DNA of 64,000 nt from Osmia lignaria lignaria (Eukaryota > Arthropoda > Insecta > Hymenoptera > Megachilidae): contig NW_027478166.1 in NCBI RefSeq assembly GCF_051020975.1, forward strand, positions 13,207,501-13,271,500. Reading direction: 5' to 3'. The position numbers and the translations under genes were made by a program. Below, piece by piece: positions 1-9,655 of the stretch. The notes beneath the pieces are model-generated. The model made no database searches, had not been told where the DNA came from, and saw nothing but the letters and a program-made list of their open reading frames with translations. Position 1 is the first letter of the stretch. The number at the start of each line of letters is the position of its first letter.

Positions 1-188
1 GCGAGCTATGGCAAAATGTTAAGAGACCTTTTTTGTAGAGAATTAAGTTTCCTACTTTTTATGTTCGATGATATTTTTTGATCAGATGCGTAGTTTTCGA
101 GATATATCGAGATATTTAAAAGTTCCGAAGCCGCACCAACATAATAGAGATACAGAAACACTGTGGCCCCTTTCTTTGAGATAACTCT

Positions 189-198
189 GCACTAGTGC
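189..198. repeat. 10-bp perfect palindrome gcactagtgc (exemplar)
   Basis: The sequence gcactagtgc equals its own reverse complement. It is present in monomers with the ctagtgcgagccgc second-half haplotype and broken in those with ctattgcgagctgc, so it is a dimorphic site across the array. Further variants such as gtactagtgc and gtactaatgc occur in particular higher-order units. Confidence 0.8.
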
Positions 199-486
199 GA
201 GCCGCAAATGCCACTTCCAGCTTAGCTGTGCAGAAGAAGAACAACAAGAAGAAGAAATATCTCGAAATATGTCCGTCAGGCCCGTTCCCTTGAGATAAAT
301 ATGCAAATATCTCGGAAACGAAGCGAGCTATGGCAAAATGTTAAGAGACCTTTCTTGTAGAGAATTAAGTTTCCTACTTTTTATGTTGTATGATATTTTT
401 TGATCAGATGCGTAGTTCTCGAGATATATCAAGATATTTAAAAGTTCCGAAGCCGCACCAACATAATAGAGATACAGAAACACCGT

Positions 487-627
487 GGCCCCTTTCTTTG
501 AGATAACTCTGCACTATTGCGAGCTGCAAATGCCACTTCCAGCTTAGCTGTGCAGAGGAAGAACAACAAGAAGAAGAAATATCTCGAAATATGTCCGTCA
601 GGCCCCTTCCCTTGAGATAAATCTGCA
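487..627 (+). repeat. Internal direct duplication within the monomer (exemplar)
   Basis: Two 27-bp segments in the same monomer, 487-513 and 601-627, match at 24 of 27 positions. Both run from ggcccc through ttgagataa to tctgca, at an offset of 114 bp. The similarity seems to continue to the right in weaker form: the first copy is followed by gcgagctgcaaatg, and the second, after about 12 extra bases, by gcgagctatggcaaaatg at the start of the next monomer. Both copies are preceded by ccgt. This suggests that part of the monomer arose by an old internal duplication. It is present in every monomer examined. Confidence 0.8.
554..579 (+). repeat. GAA/CAA purine-rich tract (exemplar)
   Basis: Each monomer contains a short microsatellite-like tract built from GAA and CAA triplets, near phase 232-256. 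Recurrent variants are gcagaggaag (mainly the left zone), caagaataag (18.6 kb onward), catgaagaag (21.5 kb onward, rare), caagaagtag (42.7 kb) and caacaataag (54.0 kb). The only in-frame length change in the window, a 3-bp loss in the monomer starting at 967, falls in this tract and fits triplet slippage. Confidence 0.85.
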
Positions 628-966
628 AATATCTCGGAAACGAAGAGAGCTATGGCAAAATGTTAAGAGACCTTTTTTGTAGAGAATTAAGTTTCCTACT
701 TTTCATGTTCTACGATATTTTTTGATCAGATGCGTAGTTCTCGAGATATATCAAGATATTTAAAAGTTCCGAAGCCGCACCAACATAATAGAGATACAGA
801 AACACCGTGGCCCCTTTCTTTGAGATAACTCTGCACTATTGCGAGCTGTAAATGCCACTTCCAGCTTAGCTGTGCAGAAGAAGAACAACAAGAAGAAGAA
901 ATATCTCGAAATATGTCCGTCAGGCCCCTTCCCTTGAGATATATCTGCAAATATCTCGGAAACGAA

Positions 967-1285
967 GCGAGCTATGGCAAAATGTTAAGAGACCTTTTTT
1001 GTAGAGAATTATGCTTCCTACAATTTATGTTCTATGATATTTTTTGATCAGAAGCGTAGTTTTCGAGATATATCGAGATATTTAAAAGTTCCGAAGCCGC
1101 ACCAACATAATAGAGATACAGAAACACCGTGGCCCCTTTCGTTGAGATAACTCTGCACTAGTGCGAGCCGCAAATGCCACTTCCAGCTTAGCTGTGCAGA
1201 AGAAGAACAACAAGAAGAAATATCTCGAAATATGTCCGTCAGGCCCCTTCCCTTGAGATAAATCTGCAAATATCTCGGAAACGAA
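967..1285 (+). repeat. 319-bp monomer (3-bp deletion)
   Basis: One GAA triplet is missing from the purine tract near 1211-1220 compared with its otherwise similar counterpart at 5794-6115. It is the only 3-bp length change in the window and shifts register between the two zone I blocks from 4827 to 4830 bp. Confidence 0.9.
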
Positions 1286-2573
1286 GCGAGCTATGGCAAA
1301 ATATTAACAGACCTTTTTTGTAGAGAATTAAGTTTCCTACTTTTTATGTTCTATGATATTTTTTGATCAGATGCGTAGTTCTCGAGATATATCAAGATAT
1401 TTAAAAGTTCCGAAGCCGCACCAACATAATAGAGATACAGAAACACCGTGGCCCCTTTCTTTGAGATAACTCTGCACTATTCCGAGCTGTAAATGCCACT
1501 TCCAGCTTAGCTGTGCAGAGGAAGAACAACAAGAAGAAGAAGTATCTCGAAATATGTCCGTCAGGCCCGTTCCTTTGAGCTGAATCTGCAAATATCTCGG
1601 AAACGAAGCGAGCCATGGCAAAATGTTAAGAGACGTTTTTTGTAGAGAATTATGTTTCCTACAATTTATGTTCTATGATATTTTTTGATCAGAAGCGTAG
1701 TTTTCGAGATATATCGAGATATTTAAAAGTTCCGAAGCCGCACCAACATAATAGAGATACAGAAACACCGTGGCCCCTTTCTTTGAGATAACTCTGCACT
1801 ATTGCGAGCTGCAAATGCCACTTCCAGCTTAGCTGTGCAGAGGAAGAACAACAAGAAGAAGAAGTATCTCGAAATATGTCCGTCAGGCCCGTTCCTTTGA
1901 GCTGAATCTGCAAATATCTCGGAAACGAAGCGAGCTATGGCAAAATGGTAAGAGACGTTTTTTGTAGAGAATTATGTTTCCTACAATTTATGTTCTATGA
2001 TATTTTTTGATCAGAAGCGTAGCTTTCGAGATATATCGAGATATTTAAAAGTTCCGAAGCCGCACCAACATAATAGAGATACAGAAACACCGTGGCCCCT
2101 TTCTTTGAGATAACTCTGCACTAGTGCGATCCGCAAATGCCACTTCCAGCTTAGCTGTGCAGAAGAAGAACAACAAGAAGAAGAAATATCTCGAAATATG
2201 TCCGTCAGGCCCCTTCCCTTGAGATAAATCTGCAAATATCTCGGAAACGAAGCGAGCTATGGCAAAATGTTAAGAGACCTTTTTTGTAGAGAATTATGTT
2301 TCCTACTTTTTATGTTCCATGATATTTTTTGATCAGATGCGTAGTTTTCGAGATATATCGAGATATTTAAAAGTTCCGAAGCCGCACCAACATAATAGAG
2401 ATACAGAAACACCGTGGCCCCTTTCTTTGAGATAACTCTGCACTAGTGCGAGCCGCAAATGCCACTTCCAGCTTAGCTGTGCAGAAGAAGAACAACAAGA
2501 AGAAGAAATATCTCGAAATATGTCCGTCAGGCCCCTTCCCTTGAGATATATCTGCAAATATCTCGGAAACGAA

Positions 2574-2895
2574 GCGAGCTATGGCAAAATGTTAAGAGAG
2601 CTTTTTTGTAGAGAATTATGCTTCCTACAATTTATGTTCTATGATATTTTTTGATCAGAAGCGTAGTTTTCGAGATATATCGAGATATTTAAAAGTTCCG
2701 AAGCCGCACCAACATAATAGAGATACAGAAACACCGTGGCCCCTTTCGTTGAGATAACTCTGCACTAGTGCGAGCCGCAAATGCCACTTCCAGCTTAGCT
2801 GTGCAGAAGAAGAACAACAAGAAGAAGAAATATCTCGAAATATGTCCGTCAGGCCCCTTCCCTTGAGATAAATCTGCAAATATCTCGGAAACGAA
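2574..2895 (+). repeat. Exemplar A-type monomer
   Basis: This is a representative A-type unit. Diagnostic bases are tcctacaatttatg, gatcagaagcg and ttttcgagatatatcgag, followed by ctagtgcgagccgcaaatg. The A-type form has stronger dyad symmetry than B: ttttcgagatat at 2667-2678 and tcgagatattt at 2680-2690 are inverted relative to aaatatctcga at 2828-2838 and aaatatctcgg at 2878-2888. This unit also carries ctttcgttgag instead of ctttctttgag, shared with the monomers starting at 967 and 5794, so those three are close relatives. A-type units are common in the first 9 kb and are interspersed singly further right. Confidence 0.9.
2667..2888. repeat. Inverted-repeat motifs cgagatat / atatctcg (exemplar)
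   Basis: In this A-type monomer, ttttcgagatat (2667-2678) and tcgagatattt (2680-2690) are reverse complements of sequence within aaatatctcgaaa (2828-2840), with perfect matches of about 11 bp. A second inverted partner, aaatatctcgg, lies at 2878-2888. Each A-type monomer thus carries four copies of one core in two orientations, able in principle to pair across about 140-200 bases. B and C types have tcaagatattt and lose part of the second arm. Dyad-rich satellites are known from several centromeres; any functional role here is inference. Confidence 0.75.
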
Positions 2896-4505
2896 GCGAG
2901 CTATGGCAAAATGTTCAGAGACCTTTTTTGTAGAGAATTAAGTTTCCTACTTTTTATGTTCTATGATATTTTTTGATCAGAAGCGTAGTTTTCGAGATAT
3001 ATCGAGATATTTAAAAGTTCCGAAGCCGCACCAACATAATAGAGATACAGAAACACCGTGGCCCCTTTCTTTGAGATAACTCTGCACTAGTGCGAGCCGC
3101 AAATGCCACTTCCAGCTTAGCTGTGCAGAAGAAGAACAACAAGAAGAAGAAATATCTCGCAATATGTCCGTCAGGCCACTTCCCTTGAGATAAATCTGCA
3201 AATATCTCGGAAACGAAGCGAGCTATGGCAAAATGTTAAGAGACCTTTTTTGTAGAGAATTAAGTTTCCTACTTTTTATGTTCGATGATATTTTTTGATC
3301 AGATGCGTAGTTTTCGAGATATATCGAGATATTTAAAAGTTCCGAAGCCGCACCAACATAATAGAGATACAGAAACACCGTGGCCCCTTTCTTTGAGATA
3401 ACTCTGCACTAGTGCGAGCCGCAAATGCCACTTCCAGCTTAGCTGTGCAGAAGAAGAACAACAAGAAGAAGAAATATCTCGAAATATGTCCGTCAGGCCC
3501 CTTCCCTTGAGATATATCTGCAAATATCTCGGAAACGAAGCGAGCTATGGCAAAATGTTAAGAGACCTTTTTTGTAGAGAATTATGTTTCCTACAATTTA
3601 GGTTCTATGATATTTTTTGATCAGAAGCGTAGTTTTCGAGATATATCGAGATATTTAAAAGTTCCGAAGCCGCACCAACCTAATAGAGATACAGAAACAC
3701 CGTGGCCCCTTTCTTTGAGATAACTCTGCACTATTGCGCGCTGCAAATGCCACTTCCAGCTTAGCTGTGCAGAAGAAGAACAACAAGAAGAAGAAATATC
3801 TCGAAATATGTCCGTCAGGCCCCTTCCCTTGAGATAAATCTGCAAATATCTCGGAAACGAAGCGAGCTATGGCAAAATGTTAAGAGACCTTTTTTGTAGA
3901 TAATTAAGTTTCCTACTTTTTATGTTCTATGATATTTTTCGATCAGAGGCGTAGTTCTCGAGATATATCAAGATATTTAAAAGTTCCGAAGCCGCACCAA
4001 CATAATAGAGATACAGAAACACCGTGGCCCCTTTCTTTGAGATAACTCTGCACGATTGCGAGCTGGAAATGCCACTTCCAGTTTAGCTGTGCAGAAGAAG
4101 AACAACAAGAAGAAGAAATATCTCGAAATATGTCCATCAGGACCCTTCCCTTGAGATAAATCTGCAAATATCTCGGAAACGAAGCGAGCTATGGCAAAAT
4201 GTTAAGAGAACTTTTTTGTAGAGAATTATGTTTCCTACAATCTATGTTCTATGATATTTTTTGATCAGAAGCGTAGTTTTCGAGATATATCGAGATATTT
4301 AAACGTTCCGAAGCCGCACCAACATAATAGAGATACAGAAACACCGTGGCCCCTTTCTTTGGGATAACTCTGCACTATTGCGAGCTGCAAATGCCACTTC
4401 CAGCTTAGCTGTGCAGAAGAAGAACAACAAGAAGAAGAAATATCTCGAAATATGTCCGTCAGGCCACTTCCCTTGAGATAAATCTGCAAATATCTCGGAA
4501 ACGAA

Positions 4506-7135
4506 GCGAGCTATGGCAAAATGTTAAGAGACCTTTTTTGTAGAGAATTAGGTTTCCTACTTTTTATGTTCGATGATATTTTTTGATCAGATGCGTAGTT
4601 TTCGAGATATATCGAGATATTTAAAAGTTCCGAAGCCGCACCAACATAATAGAGATACAGAAACACTGTGGCCCCTTTCTTTGAGATAACTCTGCACTAG
4701 TGCGAGCCGCAAATGCCACTTCCAGCTTAGCTGTGCAGAAGAAGAACAACAAGAAGAAGAAATATCTCGAAATATGTCCGTCAGGCCCGTTCCCTTGAGA
4801 TAAATATGCAAATATCTCGGAAACGAAGCGAGCTATGGCAAAATGTTAAGAGACCTTTCTTGTAGAGAATTAAGTTTCCTACTTTTTATGTTCTATGATA
4901 TTTTTTGATCAGATGCGTAGTTCTCGAGATATATCAAGATATTTAAAAGTTCCGAAGCCGCACCAACATAATAGGGATACAGAAACACCGTGGCCCCTTT
5001 CTTTGAGATAACTCTGCACTATTGCGAGCTGCAAATGCCACTTCCAGCTTAGCTGTGCAGAAGAAGAACAACAAGAAGAAGAAATATCTCGAAATATGTC
5101 CGTCAGGCCCGTTCCCTTGAGATAAATATGCAAATATCTCGGAAACGAAGCGAGCTATGGCAAAATGTTAAGAGACCTTTCTTGTAGAGAATTAAGTTTC
5201 CTACTTTTTATGTTCTATGATATTTTTTGATCAGATGCGTAGTTCTCGAGATATATCAAGATACTTAAAAGTTCCGAAGCCGCACCAACATAATAGAGAT
5301 ACAGAAACACCGTGGCCCCTTTCTTTGAGATAACTCTGCACTATTGCGAGCTGCAAATGCCACTTCCAGCTTAGCTGTGCAGAGGAAGAACAACAAGAAG
5401 AAGAAATATCTCGAAATATGTCCGTCAGGCCCCTTCCCTTGAGATAAATCTGCAAATATCTCGGAAACGAAGAGAGCTATGGCAAAATGTTAAGAGACCT
5501 TTTTTGTAGAGAATTAAGTTTCCTACTTTTCATGTTCTACGATATTTTTTGATCAGATGCGTAGTTCTCGAGATATATCAAGATATTTAAAAGTTCCGAA
5601 GCCGCACCAACATAATAGAGATACAGAAACACCGTGGCCCCTTTCTTTGAGATAACTCTGCACTATTGCGAGCTGTAAATGCCACTTCCAGCTTAGCTGT
5701 GCAGAAGAAGAACAACAAGAAGAAGAAATATCTCGAAATATGTCCGTCAGGCCCCTTCCCTTGAGATATATCTGCAAATATCTCGGAAACGAAGCGAGCT
5801 ATGGCAAAATGTTAAGAGACCTTTTTTGTAGAGAATTATGCTTCCTACAATTTATGTTCTATGATATTTTTTGATCAGAAGCGTAGTTTTCGAGATATAT
5901 CGAGATATTTAAAATTTCCGAAGCCGCACCAACATAATAGAGATACAGAAACACCGTGGCCCCTTTCGTTGAGATAACTCTGCACTAGTGCGAGCCGCAA
6001 ATGCCACTTCCAGCTTAGCTGTGCAGAAGAAGAACAACAAGAAGAAGAAATATCTCGAAATATGTCCGTCAGGCCCCTTCCCTTGAGATAAATCTGCAAA
6101 TATCTCGGAAACGAAGCGGGCTATGGCAAAATATTAACAGACCTTTTTTGTAGAGAATTAAGTTTCCTACTTTTTATGTTCTATGATATTTTTTGATCAG
6201 ATGCGTAGTTCTCGAGATATATCAAGATATTTAAAAGTTCCGAAGCCGCACCAACATAATAGAGATACAGAAACACCGTGGCCCCTTTCTTTGAGATAAC
6301 TCTGCACTATTGCGAGCTGTAAATGCCACTTCCAGCTTAGCTGTGCAGAGGAAGAACAACAAGAAGAAGAAGTATCTCGAAATATGTCCGTCAGGCCCGT
6401 TCCTTTGAGCTGAATCTGCAAATATCTCGGAAACGAAGCGAGCCATGGCAAAATGTTAAGAGACGTTTTTTGTAGAGAATTATGTTTCCTACAATTTATG
6501 TTCTATGATATTTTTTGATCAGAAGCGTAGTTTTCGAGATATATCGAGATATTTAAAAGTTCCGAAGCCGCACCAACATAATAGAGATACAGAAACACCG
6601 TGGCCCCTTTCTTTGAGATAACTCTGCACTATTGCGAGCTGCAAATGCCACTTCCAGCTTAGCTGTGCAGTGGAAGAACAACAAGAAGAAGAAGTATCTC
6701 GAAATATGTCCGTCAGGCCCGTTCCTTTGAGCTGAATCTGCAAATATCTCGGAAACGAAGCGAGCTATGGCAAAATGGTAAGAGACGTTTTTTGTAGAGA
6801 ATTATGTTTCCTACAATTTATGTTCTATGATATTTTTTGATCAGAAGCGTAGTTTTCGAGATATATCGAGATATTTAAAAGTTCCGAAGCCGCACCAACA
6901 TAATAGAGATACAGAAACACCGTGGCCCCTTTCTTTGAGATAACTCTGCACTAGTGCGAGCCGCAAATGCCACTTCCAGCTTAGCTGTGCAGAAGAAGAA
7001 CAACAAGAAGAAGAAATATCTCGAAATATGTCCGTCAGGCCCCTTCCCTTGAGATAAATCTGCAAATATCTCGGAAACGAAGCGAGCTATGGCAAAATGT
7101 TAAGAGACCTTTTTTGTAGAGAATTATGTTTCCTA
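4506..7135 (+). repeat. Zone I duplicated block, copy 2
   Basis: This repeats the order of monomers at 1-2305 and contains one additional monomer (4828-5149). Copy-specific changes include ttaggtttcctac near 4550, atagggatac near 4972, aaaatttccg near 5911 and a tgcagtggaag change near 6667. The ccatgg marker recurs at 6443-6448. Keeping so many private markers means this is one copied segment and not independent convergence. Confidence 0.9.
4828..5149 (+). repeat. Extra hybrid monomer from a one-unit duplication
   Basis: The left half matches the monomer starting at 323 (cctttcttgtag, attgcgagctgc). The right end matches the monomer starting at 1 or 4506 (cccgttcccttgag, aaatatgcaaat). The order of half-units in copy 1 is a1-b1-a2-b2 and in copy 2 is a1-b1-a2-b1-a2-b2. 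This is what a single 322-bp tandem duplication with its breakpoint inside the monomer would produce. Confidence 0.8.
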
Positions 7136-9334
7136 CAATTTATGTTCTATGATATTTTTTGATCAGAAGCGTAGTTTTCGAGATATATCGAGATATTTAA
7201 AAGTTCCGAAGCCGCACCAACATAATAGAGATACAGAAACACCGTGGCCCCTTTCTTTGAGATAACTCTGCACTAGTGCGAGCTGCAAATGCCACTTCCA
7301 GCTTAGCTGTGCAGAAGAAGAACAACAAGAAGAAGAAGTATCTCGAAATATGTCCGTCAGGCCCGTTCCTTTGAGCTGAATCTGCAAATATCTCGGAAAC
7401 GAAGCGAGCTATGGCAAAATGTTAAGAGACCTTTTTTGTAGAGAATAATGTTTCCTACAATTTACGTTCTATGATATTTTTTGATCAGAAGCGTAGTTGT
7501 CGAGATATATCGAGATATTTAAAAGTTCCGAAGCCGCACCAACATAATAGAGATACAGAAACACCGTGACCCCTTTCCTTGAGATAACTCTGCACTATTG
7601 CGAGCTGGAAATGCCACTTCCAGTTTAGCTGTGCAGAAGAAGAACAACAAGAAGAAGAAATATCTCGAAATATGTCCGTTAGGCCCCTTCCCTTGAGATA
7701 AATCTGCAAATATCTCGAAAACGAAGCGAGCTATGGCAAAATGTTAAGAGACCATTTTTGTAGAGAATTAAGTTTCCTACTTTTCATGTTCTATGATATT
7801 TTTTGATCAGATGCGTAGTTCTCGAGATATATCAAGATATTTAAAAGTTCCGAAGCCGCACCAACATAATAGAGATACAGAAACACCGTGGCCCCTTTCT
7901 TTGAGATAACTCTGCACTATTGCGAGCTGTAAATGCCACTTCCAGCTTAGCTGTGCAGAAGAAGAACAACAAGAAGAAGAAATATCTCGAAATATGTCCG
8001 TGAGGCCCCTTCCCTTGAGATATATCTGCAAATATCTCGGAAACGAAGCGAGCTATGGCAAAATGTTAAGAGACCTTTTTTGTAGAGAATTATGTTTCCT
8101 ACAATTTGTGTTCTATGATATTTTTTGATCAGAAGCGTAGTTTTCGAGATATATCGAGATATTTAAAAGTTCCGAAGCCGCACCAACATAATAGAGATAC
8201 AGAAACACCGTGGCCCCTTTCTCTGAGATAACTCTGCACTAGTGAGAGCCGCAAATGCCACTTCCAGCTTAGCTGTGCAGAAGAAGAACAACAAGAAGAA
8301 GAAATATCTCGAAATATGTCCGTCAGGCCCCTTCCCTTGAGATAAATATGCAAATATCTCGGAAACGAAGCGAGCTATAGCAAAATGTTAAGAGACCTTT
8401 TTTGTAGAGAATTAAGTTTCCTACTTTTTATGTTCTATGATATTATTTGATCAGATGCGTAGTTCTCGAGATATATCAAGATATTTAAAAGTTCCGAAGC
8501 CGCACCAACATAATAGAGATACAGAAACACCGTGGCCCCTTTCTTTGAGATAACTCTGCACTATTGCGAGCTGCAAATGCCATTCCAGCTTAGCTGTGCA
8601 GAGGAAGAACAACAAGAAGAAGAAATATCTCGAAATATGTCCGTCAGGCCAGTTCCTTTGAGCTGAATCTGCAAATATCTCGGAAACGAAGCGAGCTATG
8701 GCAAACTGTTAAGAGACGTTTTTTGTAGAGAATTATGTTTCCTACAATTTATCTTCTATGATATTTTTTGATCAGAAGCGTAGTTTTCGAGATATATCGA
8801 GATATTTAAAAGTTCCGAAGCCGCACCAACATAATAGAGATACAGAAACACCGTGGCCCCTTTCTTTGAGATAACTCTGCACTAGTGCGAGCCGCAAATG
8901 CCACTTCCAGCTTGGCTGTGCAGAAGAAGAACAACAAGAAGAAGAAATATCTCGAAATATGTCCGTCAGGCCCCTTCCCTTGAGATAAATCTGCAAATAT
9001 CTCGGAAACGAAGCGAGCTATGGCAAAATGTTAAGAGACCTTTTTTGTAGAGAATTACGTTTCCTACAATTTATGTTCTATGATATTTTTTGATCAGAAG
9101 CGTAGTTTTCGAGATATATCGAGATATTTAAAAGTTCCGAAGCCGCACCAACATAATAGAGATACAGAAACACCGTGGCCCCTTTCTTTGAGATAACTCT
9201 GCACTAGTGCGAGCTGCACATGCCACTTCCAGCTTAGCTGTGCAGAAGAAGAACAACAAGAAGAAGAAATATCTCGAAATATGTCCGTCAGGCCCCTTCC
9301 CTTGAGATAAATCTGCAAATATCTCGGAAACGAA
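7136..9334 (+). repeat. Mixed A/B monomers, right part of zone I
   Basis: About seven monomers, mostly A-type, with no clear higher-order unit. It holds the last gagctgaatctg variants (near 7375 and 8662), a 1-bp-deleted unit (8370-8690), and single-unit changes such as cagcttggctg near 8910. No gene or unique sequence is seen. Confidence 0.85.
8370..8690 (+). repeat. 321-bp monomer, cattccag deletion, copy 1
   Basis: One c is missing (gccattccag instead of gccacttccag) at about 8580. The same deletion is found in the monomers at 9335 and 14808. This unit shares gatattatttgatcag with the 9335 unit, so these two are directly related; its right part carries ccagttcctttgagctgaat, which the others lack. 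Confidence 0.9.
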
Positions 9335-9655
9335 GCGAGCTATGGCAAAATGTTAAGAGACCTTTTTTGTAGAGAATTAAGTTTCCTACTTTTTATGTTC
9401 TATGATATTATTTGATCAGATGCGTAGTTCTCGAGATATATCAAGATATTTAAAAGTTCCGAAGCCGCACCAACATAATAGAGATACAGAAACACCGTGG
9501 CCCCTTTCTTTGAGATAACTCTGCACTATTGCGAGCTGCAAATGCCATTCCAGCTTAGCTGTGCAGAGGAAGAACAACAAGAAGAAGAAATATCTCGAAA
9601 TATGTCCGTCAGGCCCCTTCCCTTGAGATATATCTGCAAATATCTCGGAAACGAA
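9335..9655 (+). repeat. 321-bp monomer, cattccag deletion, copy 2
   Basis: This has the same 1-bp deletion as the 8370 unit (about 9546), with gatattatttgatcag on the left. The right half differs from the 8370 unit and matches the 14808 unit. The deletion breaks the minus-strand open frame and briefly opens a plus-strand frame from GTG, which I treat as a by-product. Confidence 0.9.

Larger units (their letters stand above)
404..628 (-). other. Recurrent 74-codon minus-strand open frame, judged non-coding (exemplar)
   Basis: Most monomers (about 168 of 198) keep an open frame of about 74 codons at this phase on the minus strand, encoding a Ser/Cys-rich stretch from the purine tract and a Trp-containing middle (SWKWHL). 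It begins at TTG, not ATG, and ends at TGA overlapping the gatcag site. The monomer length of 322 is not divisible by three, so frames in adjacent units do not join. About 30 units are broken by amplified nonsense variants or 1-bp deletions. No known domain is recognised. I read it as a by-product of low divergence between monomers. Confidence 0.75.
323..644 (+). repeat. Exemplar B-type monomer
   Basis: This is a representative B-type unit. Diagnostic bases are attaagtttcctacttttta in the T-rich left part, gatcagatgcg, then ttctcgagatatatcaag. The second half has ctattgcgagctgcaaatg. The ttctcgagatatatc segment contains two overlapping 8-bp palindromes, tctcgaga and gatatatc. B-type first halves dominate from about 9.3 kb to the end of the window. 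First-half and second-half variants are not strictly coupled: ctattgcgagctgc and ctagtgcgagccgc both occur behind B-type first halves, which indicates past exchange inside monomers. Confidence 0.9.
1..2305 (+). repeat. Zone I duplicated block, copy 1
   Basis: About seven monomers are repeated in the same order at 4506-7135. Shared rare markers include gttcgatgat near 64, aaatatgcaaat near 299, gaagagagctatgg near 643, tatgcttcctac near 1010, a ccatgg site at 1613-1618 and two gagctgaatctg variants. The offset is 4505 bp at the left, then 4827 bp because the second copy has one extra monomer, then 4830 bp because this copy has a 3-bp deletion. Similarity ends near 2305, where ctttttatg here faces caatttatg in the other copy. 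Confidence 0.9.
2306..4505 (+). repeat. Mixed A/B/C monomers between the zone I blocks
   Basis: Roughly seven monomers of mixed type without a clear higher-order period. The unit starting at 2574 is close to those at 967 and 5794. The one at 3218 resembles those at 1 and 4506 (gttcgatgat). The one at 3540 has tttaggttctatg, also seen near 28390, 41592 and 47710. The one at 3862 carries cgatcagaggcg together with cacgattgcgagctgg and ccatcaggaccc, the earliest member of a subfamily that recurs at 17.7 kb and beyond. No gene or unique sequence is seen. Confidence 0.85.

Noticed and set aside
554..579. Expandable GAA trinucleotide microsatellite
   Set aside because: The tract is interrupted by CAA and constant in length in all but one unit (a 3-bp loss at 967-1285), so it does not behave as a freely expanding microsatellite here.
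1401..1616. 71-codon minus-strand frame with a true ATG (also at 6231-6446)
   Set aside because: The ATG exists only because of a single base change making ccatgg at 1613-1618 and 6443-6448 in one duplicated unit. It is an alternative frame of the same satellite sequence with no other support.
2667..2690. CENP-B box
   Set aside because: ttcgagatatatcga shares ttcg and the central a with the CENP-B consensus, but lacks the required cggg block. The minus-strand ttcgtttccgag also fails to match.
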